A DNA stretch of 64,000 nt, taken from positions 1,461,315 through 1,525,314 of the forward strand of contig NZ_JBCNJT010000001.1 of NCBI RefSeq assembly GCF_039596395.1, written 5' to 3'. The notes below the pieces were generated by a model, which saw only the letters and a program-made list of their open reading frames with translations, was not told where the DNA came from and did no database searches. The DNA is from Fluviicola sp. (lineage in GTDB: Bacteria; Bacteroidota; Bacteroidia; Flavobacteriales_D; Crocinitomicaceae). A program made the translations under genes and the position numbers. Of the stretch, positions 44,233-53,007 are shown piece after piece; the first letter of the stretch is position 1, and each line of letters begins with the position of its first letter.

Positions 44233-44930
44233 TCCCGGCTTATTTTAACTGGAGCGGCGGTAAAGACAGCACATTGGCACTTTACAAAATTCTTCAGTCG
44301 GGGCAATTCGACATCCGGTATTTACTAACGACGTTAAACGCTGAAGCAGATCGTATTTCGATGCATGGCGTTCGCAGTGAATTGCTGGAAGCGCAGGCAG
44401 AATCACTGGGTATTCCAGCGAAAAAAGTTCATTTACCGGCCAGTCCGGATATGCAGGCTTACGAAGCTGCTATGAACACGGCAATCGGCGAATTGAAATC
44501 AGAAGGAATAGCTGACTGCATTTTCGGAGATATTTTCCTGGAAGACCTGAGAAATTACCGCGAGGAAAAACTGCGTGAAGTTTCCATTTCCGCTCATTTT
44601 CCGCTGTGGAAACAAGATACTACTGCGCTTGTGCGTGAGTTTATTGACCTGGGATTCAAAACCATCGTAGTTTGCGTGGATTCTTCCAAACTGGACGAAT
44701 CATTTGCGGGAAGAACCATCGACCATCAATTCCTTGCGGATTTACCCGATCATGTAGATCCATGCGGCGAAAACGGTGAATTCCATACGTTTGTTTTCGA
44801 CGGACCGATTTTTCAGAAGCCTGTTTCTTTTGAAAGCGGGGAGAAGGTATTGAAAACGTATACCGCTCAAAACAAAGAAGGCGAAACCACAGATTACGGA
44901 TTTTGCTTCCAGGAACTTATCCCGGTTTAG
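44220..44930 (+). CDS. DPH6-like ATP pyrophosphatase (adenine nucleotide alpha-hydrolase superfamily)
   Basis: A 236-residue PP-loop ATPase. The PP-loop SGGKDS is at residues 12-17 (YFNWSGGKDSTLALY). Further blocks are MHGVRSELLEAQAESLGIP, CIFGDIFLEDLRNYREEKL, FPLWKQDTTALVREFIDLGF, VDPCGENGEFHTFVFDGPIF. The arrangement follows eukaryotic/archaeal diphthine-ammonia ligase (Dph6). Bacteria lack diphthamide, so the bacterial homologue must do something else, probably an ATP-dependent amidation. It is co-transcribed with the aminotransferase gene. Confidence 0.9.
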   Translation: MGRLIPAYFNWSGGKDSTLALYKILQSGQFDIRYLLTTLNAEADRISMHGVRSELLEAQAESLGIPAKKVHLPASPDMQAYEAAMNTAIGELKSEGIADCIFGDIFLEDLRNYREEKLREVSISAHFPLWKQDTTALVREFIDLGFKTIVVCVDSSKLDESFAGRTIDHQFLADLPDHVDPCGENGEFHTFVFDGPIFQKPVSFESGEKVLKTYTAQNKEGETTDYGFCFQELIPV

Positions 44931-44944
44931 GGTCTATTTCAAAT

Positions 44945-46099
44945 TTAAAACAATTGTTTTCCCTGCTTATCAATGAAGAGCCAGTAGCCATTTTTTTTCA
45001 CCAAAGCGGCTCCATCACTGAAACCGTATAAATTCTCATAGACTTCCGGAAACAGTTGTTTTCCTTTTAAATCTAAAAACTGTCCTTTCCCGCCAGCGAT
45101 AACACCAAGAATTCCTTCACCGACCTGAATTTCATCGTAAATTGCCGGAATGATCAGTTCGCCTTTCTGATTGATGCAACCCCATTTACCTGCAATCCGA
45201 ACCCGTGCCAGGCCATTGTAAAAACTATAGACATTCGGGTACTTCGGTTCAATAACCATCTTGCCTTTCTTATCAAGAAATCCAAAATTATCACCAACGA
45301 TTACCGCTGCCAATCCTTCTTTAAAATTCGGATAGCCGTCATATACCAAGGGAACAACTTCTTGTCCCTTTGTATTGATGAACCCATACTTTCTGTTCAA
45401 TTCAACCAAAGCCAGTCCTTCGCTGAAATAAAATATCTGGTCATATTTTGGCTGAAGGACTATATTTCCCTGCTTATCTATAAATCCTGTTTTTCCTTCA
45501 ACCCTGATAGCTGCAAGTCCTTCATTAAAGGAGCCGATATGTTCACAGTTATGTAGAACAGGTTTTCGGTTATTCATTTTATCGACGATAAACCATTGGC
45601 CATTATCTTGAACGGTTGTTGTTTCCTCTAAAAACTCGTTGACCTGATCACATGTCACCGGAATAATCTCGTATCCTCTTTCATCAATAAAGCCCCATTT
45701 CCGGTTCAACTTCACCAATGCTCTTCCGTTTTGGAAATCACCTGCAAAATCATATCTGAATGAGGTAATTGCTCTGCCGGAAGAATCAATAAAAGCGATT
45801 TTTTCGCCATTTTTCACCTGTGCAAATCCATGGATAAAATCATGTGCATAATCGTATTGACAGGGGATGATATTGTTTCCTTTTTTGTCAATGACCCCGT
45901 ACTTTTTATTGATCACCACCAATGCCCGTCCCTCCTTAAAGGAATACACATATTGATAGGACGCTAGTGGCCGCAGACTGTCGTATTCCGGAGCACACTC
46001 TATTTCATTGTTTTTGTTTGAAGCACCGTAAACAACGCTTTGAAACAGCACTAATAAAAAAAGCAGAAAGCCGGTTTTTCGGTATGAAAGCGTATACAT
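44945..46099 (-). CDS. Secreted WG-repeat protein
   Basis: A 384-residue protein with a signal peptide (TGFLLFLLVLFQSVVYGAS). The rest is about a dozen repeats of roughly 30 residues with the pattern KYGVIDKKGNNIIPCQYDYA, F.DG.A.V..., the KWG-x-ID/N-x-x-G signature of WG repeats. They probably form a beta-propeller-like or solenoid structure. Function unknown; in Bacteroidota many WG proteins are encoded singly, as here. It is convergent with the DPH6-like gene. Confidence 0.88.
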   Translation of the reverse strand: MYTLSYRKTGFLLFLLVLFQSVVYGASNKNNEIECAPEYDSLRPLASYQYVYSFKEGRALVVINKKYGVIDKKGNNIIPCQYDYAHDFIHGFAQVKNGEKIAFIDSSGRAITSFRYDFAGDFQNGRALVKLNRKWGFIDERGYEIIPVTCDQVNEFLEETTTVQDNGQWFIVDKMNNRKPVLHNCEHIGSFNEGLAAIRVEGKTGFIDKQGNIVLQPKYDQIFYFSEGLALVELNRKYGFINTKGQEVVPLVYDGYPNFKEGLAAVIVGDNFGFLDKKGKMVIEPKYPNVYSFYNGLARVRIAGKWGCINQKGELIIPAIYDEIQVGEGILGVIAGGKGQFLDLKGKQLFPEVYENLYGFSDGAALVKKNGYWLFIDKQGKQLF

Positions 46100-46168
46100 C
46101 AGTTCGTTTAAAGTTTAGGGTTCTTTTTGCAAAACAAACAAAAAATAACGAACCATTACGTACAAACT

Positions 46169-47338
46169 TTATTCCGGTTTAGGCTTCTGTCTTGTACCGG
46201 TTCCTGTTTCCGGTTTGTCCGGTTTCGGATTTTTGATCTGTTCTTTCACAATTTTATTGGTGACTTCTTTCTTTTTCGTCCAGAATACCTTTTTCGGCAA
46301 TTCATCACCCAACAAGAAGCCATAAGGCTCCAGGTTCGGAATGGCATCAAAAACAACTTTTATAATCGCGGTAATCGGAATAGCCAGGAACATCCCGGGA
46401 ACTCCGGCAAGAGAGCCACCCACGATCACACACAAAATAGAAGCCAAAGCGTTGATTCGCACTTTTGAACCCACAATGCGCGGCAGAAGAATATTGTTGT
46501 CGATCAACTGCACCACACCGATTACGGCTATTACTCCTAAAACAGATTGCTGGATATCCGGGTTATTGGAAAGCGAGATCAAACAACTTAGTGCGTTGGC
46601 TACCAGGATACCCACATACGGGATAAGGTTCAGTAAAGCAACCAATAATCCCAAGAACAAAGCGTATTTCACCCCGATGATCCAAAGTCCCAGCGTTGTC
46701 AATGCGGCCACAATAGCAATTTCCAGCAACAATCCCAGGATATACATGCGGATAATGACTTTGATATCATTCACTACAATCTGCATTCTTTCCGCACTTT
46801 TAGCGGGAACCAGTTTCATGAGGAATGCCAGCAATAATTCGCGGTAGAATAAAAACAGGAATAAATAGAGTGGTACCAGAATAAAATTCACCAGCGCACC
46901 CGTAATTGTTCCGAAACTCTCCAGGGAAAACATGCTCCGGTTTTTCATGAGGTTTTCTTTGACAATCTTTTCCTGTTTGACGTTTGAAACATCGAATGTT
47001 TTAGCAATCCAATCACCAATATCGTGAATGACTTTCATCATATTCTTTTCCAAAGTGGGAAGATCACTGAAGAAATCCTTCAGCTGAAGGCCCAGCAGGA
47101 ATATGATCCCGGCAAAAACAACAATGGCTATCGCGACAGTAAGAATCACCGAAAGTATTTTTGGAAAGTGCCATTTCTTTTGCAGGAAAGCGTCTATGGG
47201 CCGGATGAGCACTCCGAAAATAAAAGCTAAAATAACCGGGAATAAAATATCGCTTCCCAGGAAGATAATGGCGGCTATCACTACCAACAGCAGAATAGTG
47301 AAGATGCGTTTTTGGTAATTTACCTGCGTATTTTCCAT
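46169..47338 (-). CDS. AI-2E family transporter (TqsA/PerM-like)
   Basis: A 389-residue membrane protein with about eight helices. Family features: IFTILLLVVIAAIIFLGSDI at the N-terminus, FGVLIRPIDAFLQKKW, VPLYLFLFLFYRELLL and the C-terminal helices AILCVIVGGSLAGVPGMFLA with IPITAIIKVVFD. It has a charged Lys/Pro-rich C-terminal tail. The family includes a proposed autoinducer-2 exporter and Na+/H+ antiporters; the substrate is unknown. Upstream gap to the next gene contains nothing notable. Confidence 0.93.
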   Translation of the reverse strand: MENTQVNYQKRIFTILLLVVIAAIIFLGSDILFPVILAFIFGVLIRPIDAFLQKKWHFPKILSVILTVAIAIVVFAGIIFLLGLQLKDFFSDLPTLEKNMMKVIHDIGDWIAKTFDVSNVKQEKIVKENLMKNRSMFSLESFGTITGALVNFILVPLYLFLFLFYRELLLAFLMKLVPAKSAERMQIVVNDIKVIIRMYILGLLLEIAIVAALTTLGLWIIGVKYALFLGLLVALLNLIPYVGILVANALSCLISLSNNPDIQQSVLGVIAVIGVVQLIDNNILLPRIVGSKVRINALASILCVIVGGSLAGVPGMFLAIPITAIIKVVFDAIPNLEPYGFLLGDELPKKVFWTKKKEVTNKIVKEQIKNPKPDKPETGTGTRQKPKPE

Positions 47339-47434
47339 AAAATGATCTTTACTTAAATATAGGCATATTCGGTTAGGGTGTACGATTAAAACCGGCGATA
47401 ATCGATAACTTTATGATTCGTTATCATTTCAACT

Positions 47435-47791
47435 ATGAAAAACCTGATTTTTATTTTGCTTTTAACACTGATTATTCATCGGGCGGGAGCACAAACCGAT
47501 CCGTCTGATAAGATTGCCGCTATTTACTGTGAATGCAGCGAGGGAAAAGACCTGGACCCCGGAATCAAACTTCTCAAAAAATATGGAAAGGACATGCCTA
47601 TTAAGGAGTTCGATGTTTTATCCGTTATGTATTATGATATCCAAGAGTGTGCAAGAAGAAAAATGGAGAAGCTGGGTCCTGAAATCGAACCATCTAACGA
47701 GAAAAAAATTTCCAGGCGTCTGAAAGCAACTTGTCCTAAAACGCGTGAATTTATGGAAGGTCTCAGACCAATCGCACGTGCCCGGGATTAG
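47435..47791 (+). CDS. Small secreted hypothetical protein
   Basis: A 118-residue protein with a signal peptide (MKNLIFILLLTLIIHRAGAQ). The mature part is helical and charged, with four Cys (two in IYCECSEG, one in IQECARRK, one in LKATCPKT), suggesting two disulfides in the periplasm. I do not recognise the family. It is monocistronic and convergent with a GNAT gene. Confidence 0.7.
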   Translation: MKNLIFILLLTLIIHRAGAQTDPSDKIAAIYCECSEGKDLDPGIKLLKKYGKDMPIKEFDVLSVMYYDIQECARRKMEKLGPEIEPSNEKKISRRLKATCPKTREFMEGLRPIARARD

Positions 47792-47807
47792 CCAATAGAC
47801 TACGTGC

Positions 47808-48356
47808 TTATTTCAAGCGCAAGTGCATGGATATCTCGTCGTGGTAACGGCCGTTCTGCTTGAAAAAATCCGGAATTCTTCCATGCTCTTTGAAGCCCAT
47901 TTTCCGGTACAGCGCCAATCCGGCTTCGTTTTCAGCATAAACCTGTAAAAACAGGATTTCCAATTCGGGATTGTTCCGTCCCCAATCGATTGCAGCGCCC
48001 AAGATGGCTGTTCCCAAACCGCAGGATTGCCATTCTTTGTGCATACCCATTCCGAAAACGGCCGTGTGACGCAGGATTTTTCGCTGATTGCCGTCCAGAT
48101 TGATATTCGCCACCAGTTTTCCTTCATATTCCGCTACCAGGAACAAGCAATTGGAGCGCTCCACGTAGTTGGACAGAATCTGTTCTTCTTCCGCCATCGT
48201 TGGGTTGAACTCTCCTTCACTTAATGGAACGAACTCCGAGTCGTAGACAAATCCGTGCACAAATTCGATTACCCGCGGAGCATCGGCAACTTCAACATGG
48301 CGCAGCAGGACTTCCCGTCCGTCTTTCAATACAACTATGCGTGGTGAGAACTTCAT
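47808..48356 (-). CDS. GNAT acetyltransferase
   Basis: A 182-residue GNAT-fold enzyme. The core shows VVLKDGREVLLRHVEVADAP, FLVAEYEGKLVANINLDG, the acetyl-CoA loop GMGMHKEWQSCGLGTAILGA (Q-x-x-G-x-G) and LQVYAENEAGLALYRKMGFK, as in many N-acetyltransferases. The substrate is unknown. It is the last of three co-oriented genes starting with a lipoprotein and a ceramidase-like protein. Confidence 0.92.
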   Translation of the reverse strand: MKFSPRIVVLKDGREVLLRHVEVADAPRVIEFVHGFVYDSEFVPLSEGEFNPTMAEEEQILSNYVERSNCLFLVAEYEGKLVANINLDGNQRKILRHTAVFGMGMHKEWQSCGLGTAILGAAIDWGRNNPELEILFLQVYAENEAGLALYRKMGFKEHGRIPDFFKQNGRYHDEISMHLRLK

Positions 48357-48393
48357 GTTTTAAAATTACGAATTCCTGCTTACGAATTGCGAA

Positions 48394-49092
48394 TCAGGAC
48401 CCGGATGTAGAAGGATATGCATTTTTAATCAGGTATTCTCCCAGGAAGTAAGCACCGAAAGCTGTTGAAACGTGCCACAGCCAATGCGTTCCCCAGGGCA
48501 TGAATGTTATTTCTATTTTTTCATCCAGGAAACGGAAGAGCAGGGCCAGAATGAAGAAACCGATTGCAGTGAACAAACGTCCGGAATTGCGGAATTTTGT
48601 TTTGCGCAGGAATAAGTAACAAGGCAGTAAAAGCATCCATCCACGGAAGAAATAACCGGCAGAAATGCGGTCCTGGCCTTCCAGTAACAACATGGACAGG
48701 AATGTGAGACCGAAGAATATGAGCAGTATCCAAAGCAACTGAATCTTTTTGGGAAGCACTTTCAGCCACATCCAGATGCTGATGCCCAACACCAAAACGA
48801 TGATCGGAACGGCATCCATTAACAGCAACCACTTGGAAGCACGAAAAGCATGAAAAAACGTACTTCCTAGTCCGCCGATAACCAGCAAGGGACAGCAAAA
48901 CCAGACAATGAATGCATATTGCGCATGTTTTCCGCGAAGCTGCCACAAAAAAATGAGCACCGGAACCAAAAAGGTCAGGGAAGACCAGGCGTTCCAGGGT
49001 TCAACGATAAACAACGACAGATCAACCGTTTCCCGGTAAACCGGGCCGTTATCCGGCACAGAAGTAATCGCTGCTAAAAAGGAATCAAACAA
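48394..49092 (-). CDS. CREST-superfamily (alkaline ceramidase-like) membrane hydrolase
   Basis: A 232-residue protein with seven hydrophobic helices. It has the metal-site residues of the CREST superfamily: Ser77 and His81 in LGSTFFHAF, Asp93 in LLMDAVP, and His203/His207 in WGTHWLWHVST near the C-terminus, plus VEPWNAWSSLTF near residue 31 (E...N...S). These coordinate zinc in alkaline ceramidases and relatives. It may cleave an amide- or ester-linked lipid in the inner membrane; Bacteroidota do make sphingolipids, so a ceramide is a reasonable but unproven substrate. It starts 2 bp after the lipoprotein stop. Confidence 0.78.
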   Translation of the reverse strand: MFDSFLAAITSVPDNGPVYRETVDLSLFIVEPWNAWSSLTFLVPVLIFLWQLRGKHAQYAFIVWFCCPLLVIGGLGSTFFHAFRASKWLLLMDAVPIIVLVLGISIWMWLKVLPKKIQLLWILLIFFGLTFLSMLLLEGQDRISAGYFFRGWMLLLPCYLFLRKTKFRNSGRLFTAIGFFILALLFRFLDEKIEITFMPWGTHWLWHVSTAFGAYFLGEYLIKNAYPSTSGS

Positions 49093-49094
49093 AA

Positions 49095-49466
49095 TCAGAA
49101 GCTGACAATCAGCTTGGTAGATTCACAAGGTGTTTTTTGGCTCATCATGAAAGTACCCGAAAAAATCAGGCTGTCTGATTCGTCCAAAATACGGTAGGAA
49201 TGCGTTTTGTTCTCTTTTTTGAACATTTGGTCCGTGTAAACGAAGTTTCCGCTTCCACAACCCGGATCGGCAGTATAGTGATCGTATGCATCGATGGTAG
49301 CAATTTCAACTTCATCCACGTACAATGTCAGTTCGTTGACACCATAAGCTAATAAATCATCGGCAGTTTCAGTATTGTACCAAAAGGAGTGCGTACCTGT
49401 GAATTTTTCCTTGGTACAACCAAGAACAGATACGACAAGGATGGATAGGAAAATTCCTTTTTTCAT
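49095..49466 (-). CDS. Small lipoprotein
   Basis: A 123-residue protein with a lipoprotein signal (MKKGIFLSILVVSVLGCTKE, lipobox VLGC). The mature part is beta-rich with two more Cys in GCGSG and TPCEST. Family not recognised. It is the first gene of the lipoprotein-CREST-GNAT operon; expected location is the outer or inner membrane, periplasmic face. Confidence 0.75.
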   Translation of the reverse strand: MKKGIFLSILVVSVLGCTKEKFTGTHSFWYNTETADDLLAYGVNELTLYVDEVEIATIDAYDHYTADPGCGSGNFVYTDQMFKKENKTHSYRILDESDSLIFSGTFMMSQKTPCESTKLIVSF

Positions 49467-49721
49467 GTTTTAGAAGTTTTGTACAAATTAAACAAAAAGT
49501 TCTCAAAATGAATCAATTTTGTCCTTCGAATGAAAGATCCCTGGCCTGAATCGAATAAACCAAGTCATTCTGCGACTGATCATTCGTGACGTTTTCGGCT
49601 TAAAATCTTACATTAGCATTCCTAAAGAACCGAAACATGTGTCTAAACTTCCGATCAGTACTACTTTTTTGTAGAATTGCTGTTTCCAGTATGTGCTAAC
49701 CGTTTGCTGATTGCGCCTATC

Positions 49722-50198
49722 ATGAAAAGCCGTTCGAAGATATTGACCTTTATTTGTTTTGGAATCATCCTCATTTCCTTATTCCTGCCATTTTTTGAAG
49801 GCCTGGGAAGAAACGGAATTATTCCAACCGGATCGTTCTCCACGCTAAAGGTTTACGATTCGCCCGAATTTGGCCTTCGAATAACTGTTTTCAATGGTTT
49901 CGGATCTTTGTTTGCGCTTACAAATACATTTATAGCCATTATTCTGGTACTATCCCGGCTCTTCTTTCCAAAATCACTTCCGACCGCTGTTATTACGGCT
50001 TTGATATTCGCTGCTTCCGTGATTTTGCTCATGCGGAGTAACTCGGAAGAACAGGGAGTTGTGCTCACCGATGAAATGCTGATCGGTTTTTACCTGATGC
50101 TGATTTCACAGGTCATTCTCATTGCCCAATCCTTTACAACTGCCATTACCGAAGCACCGAAAGACCGGAGAGCCGATTCCGACATCCTGGATTTTTGA
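49722..50198 (+). CDS. Hypothetical four-helix membrane protein
   Basis: A 158-residue integral membrane protein with four hydrophobic helices (ILTFICFGIILISLFLPFF, LTNTFIAIILVLSRLFF, TAVITALIFAASVILLM, LIGFYLMLISQVILIAQ). The start MKSRSKILTFI at 49722 is preferred to the non-ATG frame opening at 49677. I recognise no family. It stands alone. Confidence 0.6.
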   Translation: MKSRSKILTFICFGIILISLFLPFFEGLGRNGIIPTGSFSTLKVYDSPEFGLRITVFNGFGSLFALTNTFIAIILVLSRLFFPKSLPTAVITALIFAASVILLMRSNSEEQGVVLTDEMLIGFYLMLISQVILIAQSFTTAITEAPKDRRADSDILDF

Positions 50199-50217
50199 GG
50201 AAGGTGAGGATTAAGAG

Positions 50218-50324
50218 CTCAATGACTTAAGGGTTTAAGGGATCAAAGAGTTCAAATAAAGTAGTGATCAGTCACGACTGATCACTACGTTCAAATGGTT
50301 TAAAGGTCCAAACGTTTAAACCGG
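50218..50324. repeat. GTTCAAA repeats surrounding a GTAG palindrome
   Basis: AAGGGTTTAAGGGATCAAAG-type words flank a hairpin at 50261-50288: GTAGTGATCAGTC and its exact inverse GACTGATCACTAC separated by AC. The region lies between convergent genes and probably terminates both. The hairpin foot GTAG/CTAC matches the palindromes near 5.1 and 6.9 kb. Confidence 0.7.
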
Positions 50325-51251
50325 GCAAATTGTTGTTCCGGTGCACGTTCCCTGCATGTACCGGTATCCGCAGCTTGCATGGTGTGCATCACCGATAGCT
50401 GATAAATCAAAGGTTACGATCTTTTCAGTGATCTCTGCCATGCGGACAGGCAATAAAAGTTCTGCTTCAATAGCTGTGTATGGTTTCGCTACTGCACTTG
50501 AATCGATGTACATGAGACTTCCTACCGGCTGGTAATCGTATGCTTTCATCTCATTGAGCTTGTTTACGAAGGAAACAGGTAAGTCCGGAATGGTCTCCAA
50601 AATATCAATAAACTCGCTGTCGGGCGGCAAAAGCGGTACAATGTCCAGATAATTTTCATAGCGTACATCATTCGGGAACGTAGCATTATATACATTCACA
50701 AATTCGGTATTTCCGCAATTCGGGCCTGCAAAGGTGATTGTCTGAGTAATATTCAAACCGTAAGCATTCTTAAAATACATGGCTGCTATCGGGGCAATTC
50801 CACCACCTTTACTATGTCCTGTGATATAAATCGGCAGTGTTCCTTCCGGATCGAGCGCCTTGATCGCATCAACAATTCCACCTCTCAGTAAACCTAAAGC
50901 AAACAAAAATCCTTCATGCACTTCACCCGGAAGTTCTATATTACTGGTAGTAGGTGCCATGAAGTCTTCCAGCCAATCAAAAAAGGAGTCCCAATTTAAA
51001 GCAGGAGGAAGGGTTCCCCGAAATGCGACAATAATACTGTTTGCTGTTTGTCCGACAAGAGCCGCTTCGATCTGCTCTGCGGTTACCACATAAGGATCTA
51101 CGACGAAACCAATGGCATCGTACTGATTTTGAAAAGGAGAATCCGTTCCCAGCGGATTGTACTGTCCGCTAGGATCAGTGGGAGTGATGGCATACGTGGA
51201 TGCTGCGGCGCACAGCAGTTGGCATGGTAGCGATAATGTACTCATAATCAA
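50316..51251 (-). CDS. Class 3 lipase family protein without clear signal peptide
   Basis: A 311-residue alpha/beta hydrolase. The oxyanion region is SIIVAFRGTLPP, the nucleophile Ser147 lies in ITGHSKGGGIAP, Asp203 in YENYLDIVPLLP, and a candidate catalytic His in GDAHHASCGYRYM. These are the features of lipase class 3 (fungal lipase-like). The N-terminus (MIMSTLSLPCQLLCAAASTY) has no basic residue before its weakly hydrophobic part, so a standard signal peptide is doubtful. It lies 119 bp downstream of the candidate eCIS payload gene on the same strand, and could be a second payload or an unrelated lipase. Confidence 0.88.
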   Translation of the reverse strand: MIMSTLSLPCQLLCAAASTYAITPTDPSGQYNPLGTDSPFQNQYDAIGFVVDPYVVTAEQIEAALVGQTANSIIVAFRGTLPPALNWDSFFDWLEDFMAPTTSNIELPGEVHEGFLFALGLLRGGIVDAIKALDPEGTLPIYITGHSKGGGIAPIAAMYFKNAYGLNITQTITFAGPNCGNTEFVNVYNATFPNDVRYENYLDIVPLLPPDSEFIDILETIPDLPVSFVNKLNEMKAYDYQPVGSLMYIDSSAVAKPYTAIEAELLLPVRMAEITEKIVTFDLSAIGDAHHASCGYRYMQGTCTGTTICPV

Positions 51252-51370
51252 TAGTGTTTAGTTTGAACTGTTTTTTGAGGTAAAAGTAGCATCAAAGCCG
51301 AACATGGAACCAGATAAAAATATCTGATTTTTAAGACCAGCTCAGATTCGCATCTCCCGGGTTCTGAAAC

Positions 51371-52852
51371 TTATCTTCCTCTTAAAACTCCCATGACGGC
51401 CAGGAACATTTCGGGATCTTTAATAGCTATCCGATACGCTTTATCCCGATCGTGGAATACTTCAAATGCGGTGGAAACCACTTCTGTGCTTCCGTGCTCA
51501 TAATACTTGACGTTATAGCCGAAATAACCACCCATTTCTCCGGAAGCCGGCAAGTCGGTATCATAGCGCATTTCATCGCTTGAAATAACATAAGGAATCG
51601 TGAACGGGAAAATACGTTTCAAATCTTTGCCCTGTGACCTGTTGCGCATCAATTGCTGCAATTTGATCCAGCGCGGAGCTTCCGAATTGTTTTCCAGGTG
51701 GTGCCCGAATTCATGCATAATAATCCCTTTCGTTGCAACATATTTCCCCAGGTGGATCACTCCGCTGTTCTGATGAGCGCGCGTAAACCATCCGTCAACC
51801 TGCACATGGGCAGGGCCGGCGTGATTTAAAACAGCCGGTGATACGATGTCCCTGATCTGGGTCCAGGCATCCCTTACTTTCGGACGAATCCAGGTATCAT
51901 CTTCATCGAAATCATTTTCCTGAGCGTCTAAAATTCCATCGTTGAGTGTTCTGCCGTTCCACACATCTTCATCATCCATTTGTTCCGCAAGGGGAATGCG
52001 GTAAATGAAATTCATCAGTTTTGGCTTGAGGTAGTTTTCCAAAATCCGCGAGGCGATATCCAAACTTACATTCGGGCTGTTCATTGTTTCCCGGATTGCC
52101 ACCGCCAGCCTGAAATAGATTTCTTCCTGGGAAGCAGACTGGAAAGCTTCACTCAGTACCCGGTTCGCAATACTCGTCCCGATATCCAGGTCTGTTTGAT
52201 CCGGCCCCAGCAAACCGGCTTTCGGAGTTTCATACTGAACACCTTCATCGCCTTCAAAACCAAAATCGAAATTCTGATCCTGATGAACCAGGTTTTTCAG
52301 GTATTCTTCGGCTTTTGCCTGATTCAGGACTTTCTGGTAAAAATATTTGGCTACGTTGGCCGCATTACTGTTTCCCCTAAGCTTTTTCTTAATTACCGAA
52401 TCAAAGTACCCCGCCTCTTCAGCTTCAATGCTTTTTCCCAGTACCTTAGATTCGTTCACCGCTTCCCGAACCAATGCGATAGCGCCGTTTACTGCATTAT
52501 TCAGACCGTCATTAAACGCAGGAAGTTGCTGTATCCCGAAATCGTGATCGCGCGCCTGCCGGTATAATCTCAACGCTATTACATCCGGATCAACAGCCTC
52601 TTCTATATCACTCTTGGTTTCCCGTCCGTGATCGGTATCCTTGCCAGCACGGTCAACGAGCATTTCCGACAAGGGCTTGGGTTTTACAAATTGAACAGGA
52701 GCAGTCTGTGCCGAATCCTGCAGTTTTTTCAGCTGAAGTGTTTCAGAGCGATTATCTTCAAACGAAACTGCTCCGTCTTTCTTTTTTTTAGAACCAAAAG
52801 AACTTTCCTGAACAGGAGCGGCAGTGCGTGTTTTTCGTTGTTTCGAGTGCAT
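51371..52852 (-). CDS. Zinc metalloprotease-like protein with eCIS-payload-like N-terminus
   Basis: A 493-residue protein without signal peptide. Residues about 1-60 are basic and disordered, with SFEDNRSETLQLKKLQDSAQ at 30-49, resembling the DNRPEA-x2-QRKLQ-type motif found at the N-terminus of many eCIS-associated toxins. A helical middle region follows (about 85-290). The C-terminal part holds the zincin motif HEFGHHLE at 380-387 with candidate third ligand Glu in EHGSTEVVSTAFE (near 457 or 464). It could be a metalloprotease toxin carried by a contractile injection device. No eCIS structural gene is in this window. Confidence 0.7.
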   Translation of the reverse strand: MHSKQRKTRTAAPVQESSFGSKKKKDGAVSFEDNRSETLQLKKLQDSAQTAPVQFVKPKPLSEMLVDRAGKDTDHGRETKSDIEEAVDPDVIALRLYRQARDHDFGIQQLPAFNDGLNNAVNGAIALVREAVNESKVLGKSIEAEEAGYFDSVIKKKLRGNSNAANVAKYFYQKVLNQAKAEEYLKNLVHQDQNFDFGFEGDEGVQYETPKAGLLGPDQTDLDIGTSIANRVLSEAFQSASQEEIYFRLAVAIRETMNSPNVSLDIASRILENYLKPKLMNFIYRIPLAEQMDDEDVWNGRTLNDGILDAQENDFDEDDTWIRPKVRDAWTQIRDIVSPAVLNHAGPAHVQVDGWFTRAHQNSGVIHLGKYVATKGIIMHEFGHHLENNSEAPRWIKLQQLMRNRSQGKDLKRIFPFTIPYVISSDEMRYDTDLPASGEMGGYFGYNVKYYEHGSTEVVSTAFEVFHDRDKAYRIAIKDPEMFLAVMGVLRGR

Positions 52853-53007
52853 AGTTTACAGGTTTGTCAGTCTAAATATAACCAAAAAAGCACATGAAAA
52901 ACGTTCAACATGCTGAATAAAAAGGAATTAAATCTTTCGTTCAAAAGCGTTTAATTTTTGATCGTAAAAATGTTATTTTTGTTTAGAAACGCTTTTTACA
53001 ACAGGTT

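Noticed and set aside
51980-52567. Plus-strand 195-codon frame opposite the metalloprotease gene
   Set aside because: Cys/Phe/Arg-rich composition of an antisense frame, no neighbour or homology support.
52853-53007. ATG start for the hybrid kinase upstream of 53008
   Set aside because: No in-frame ATG occurs before a stop; the TTG at 53008 gives the correct GAF-domain start.
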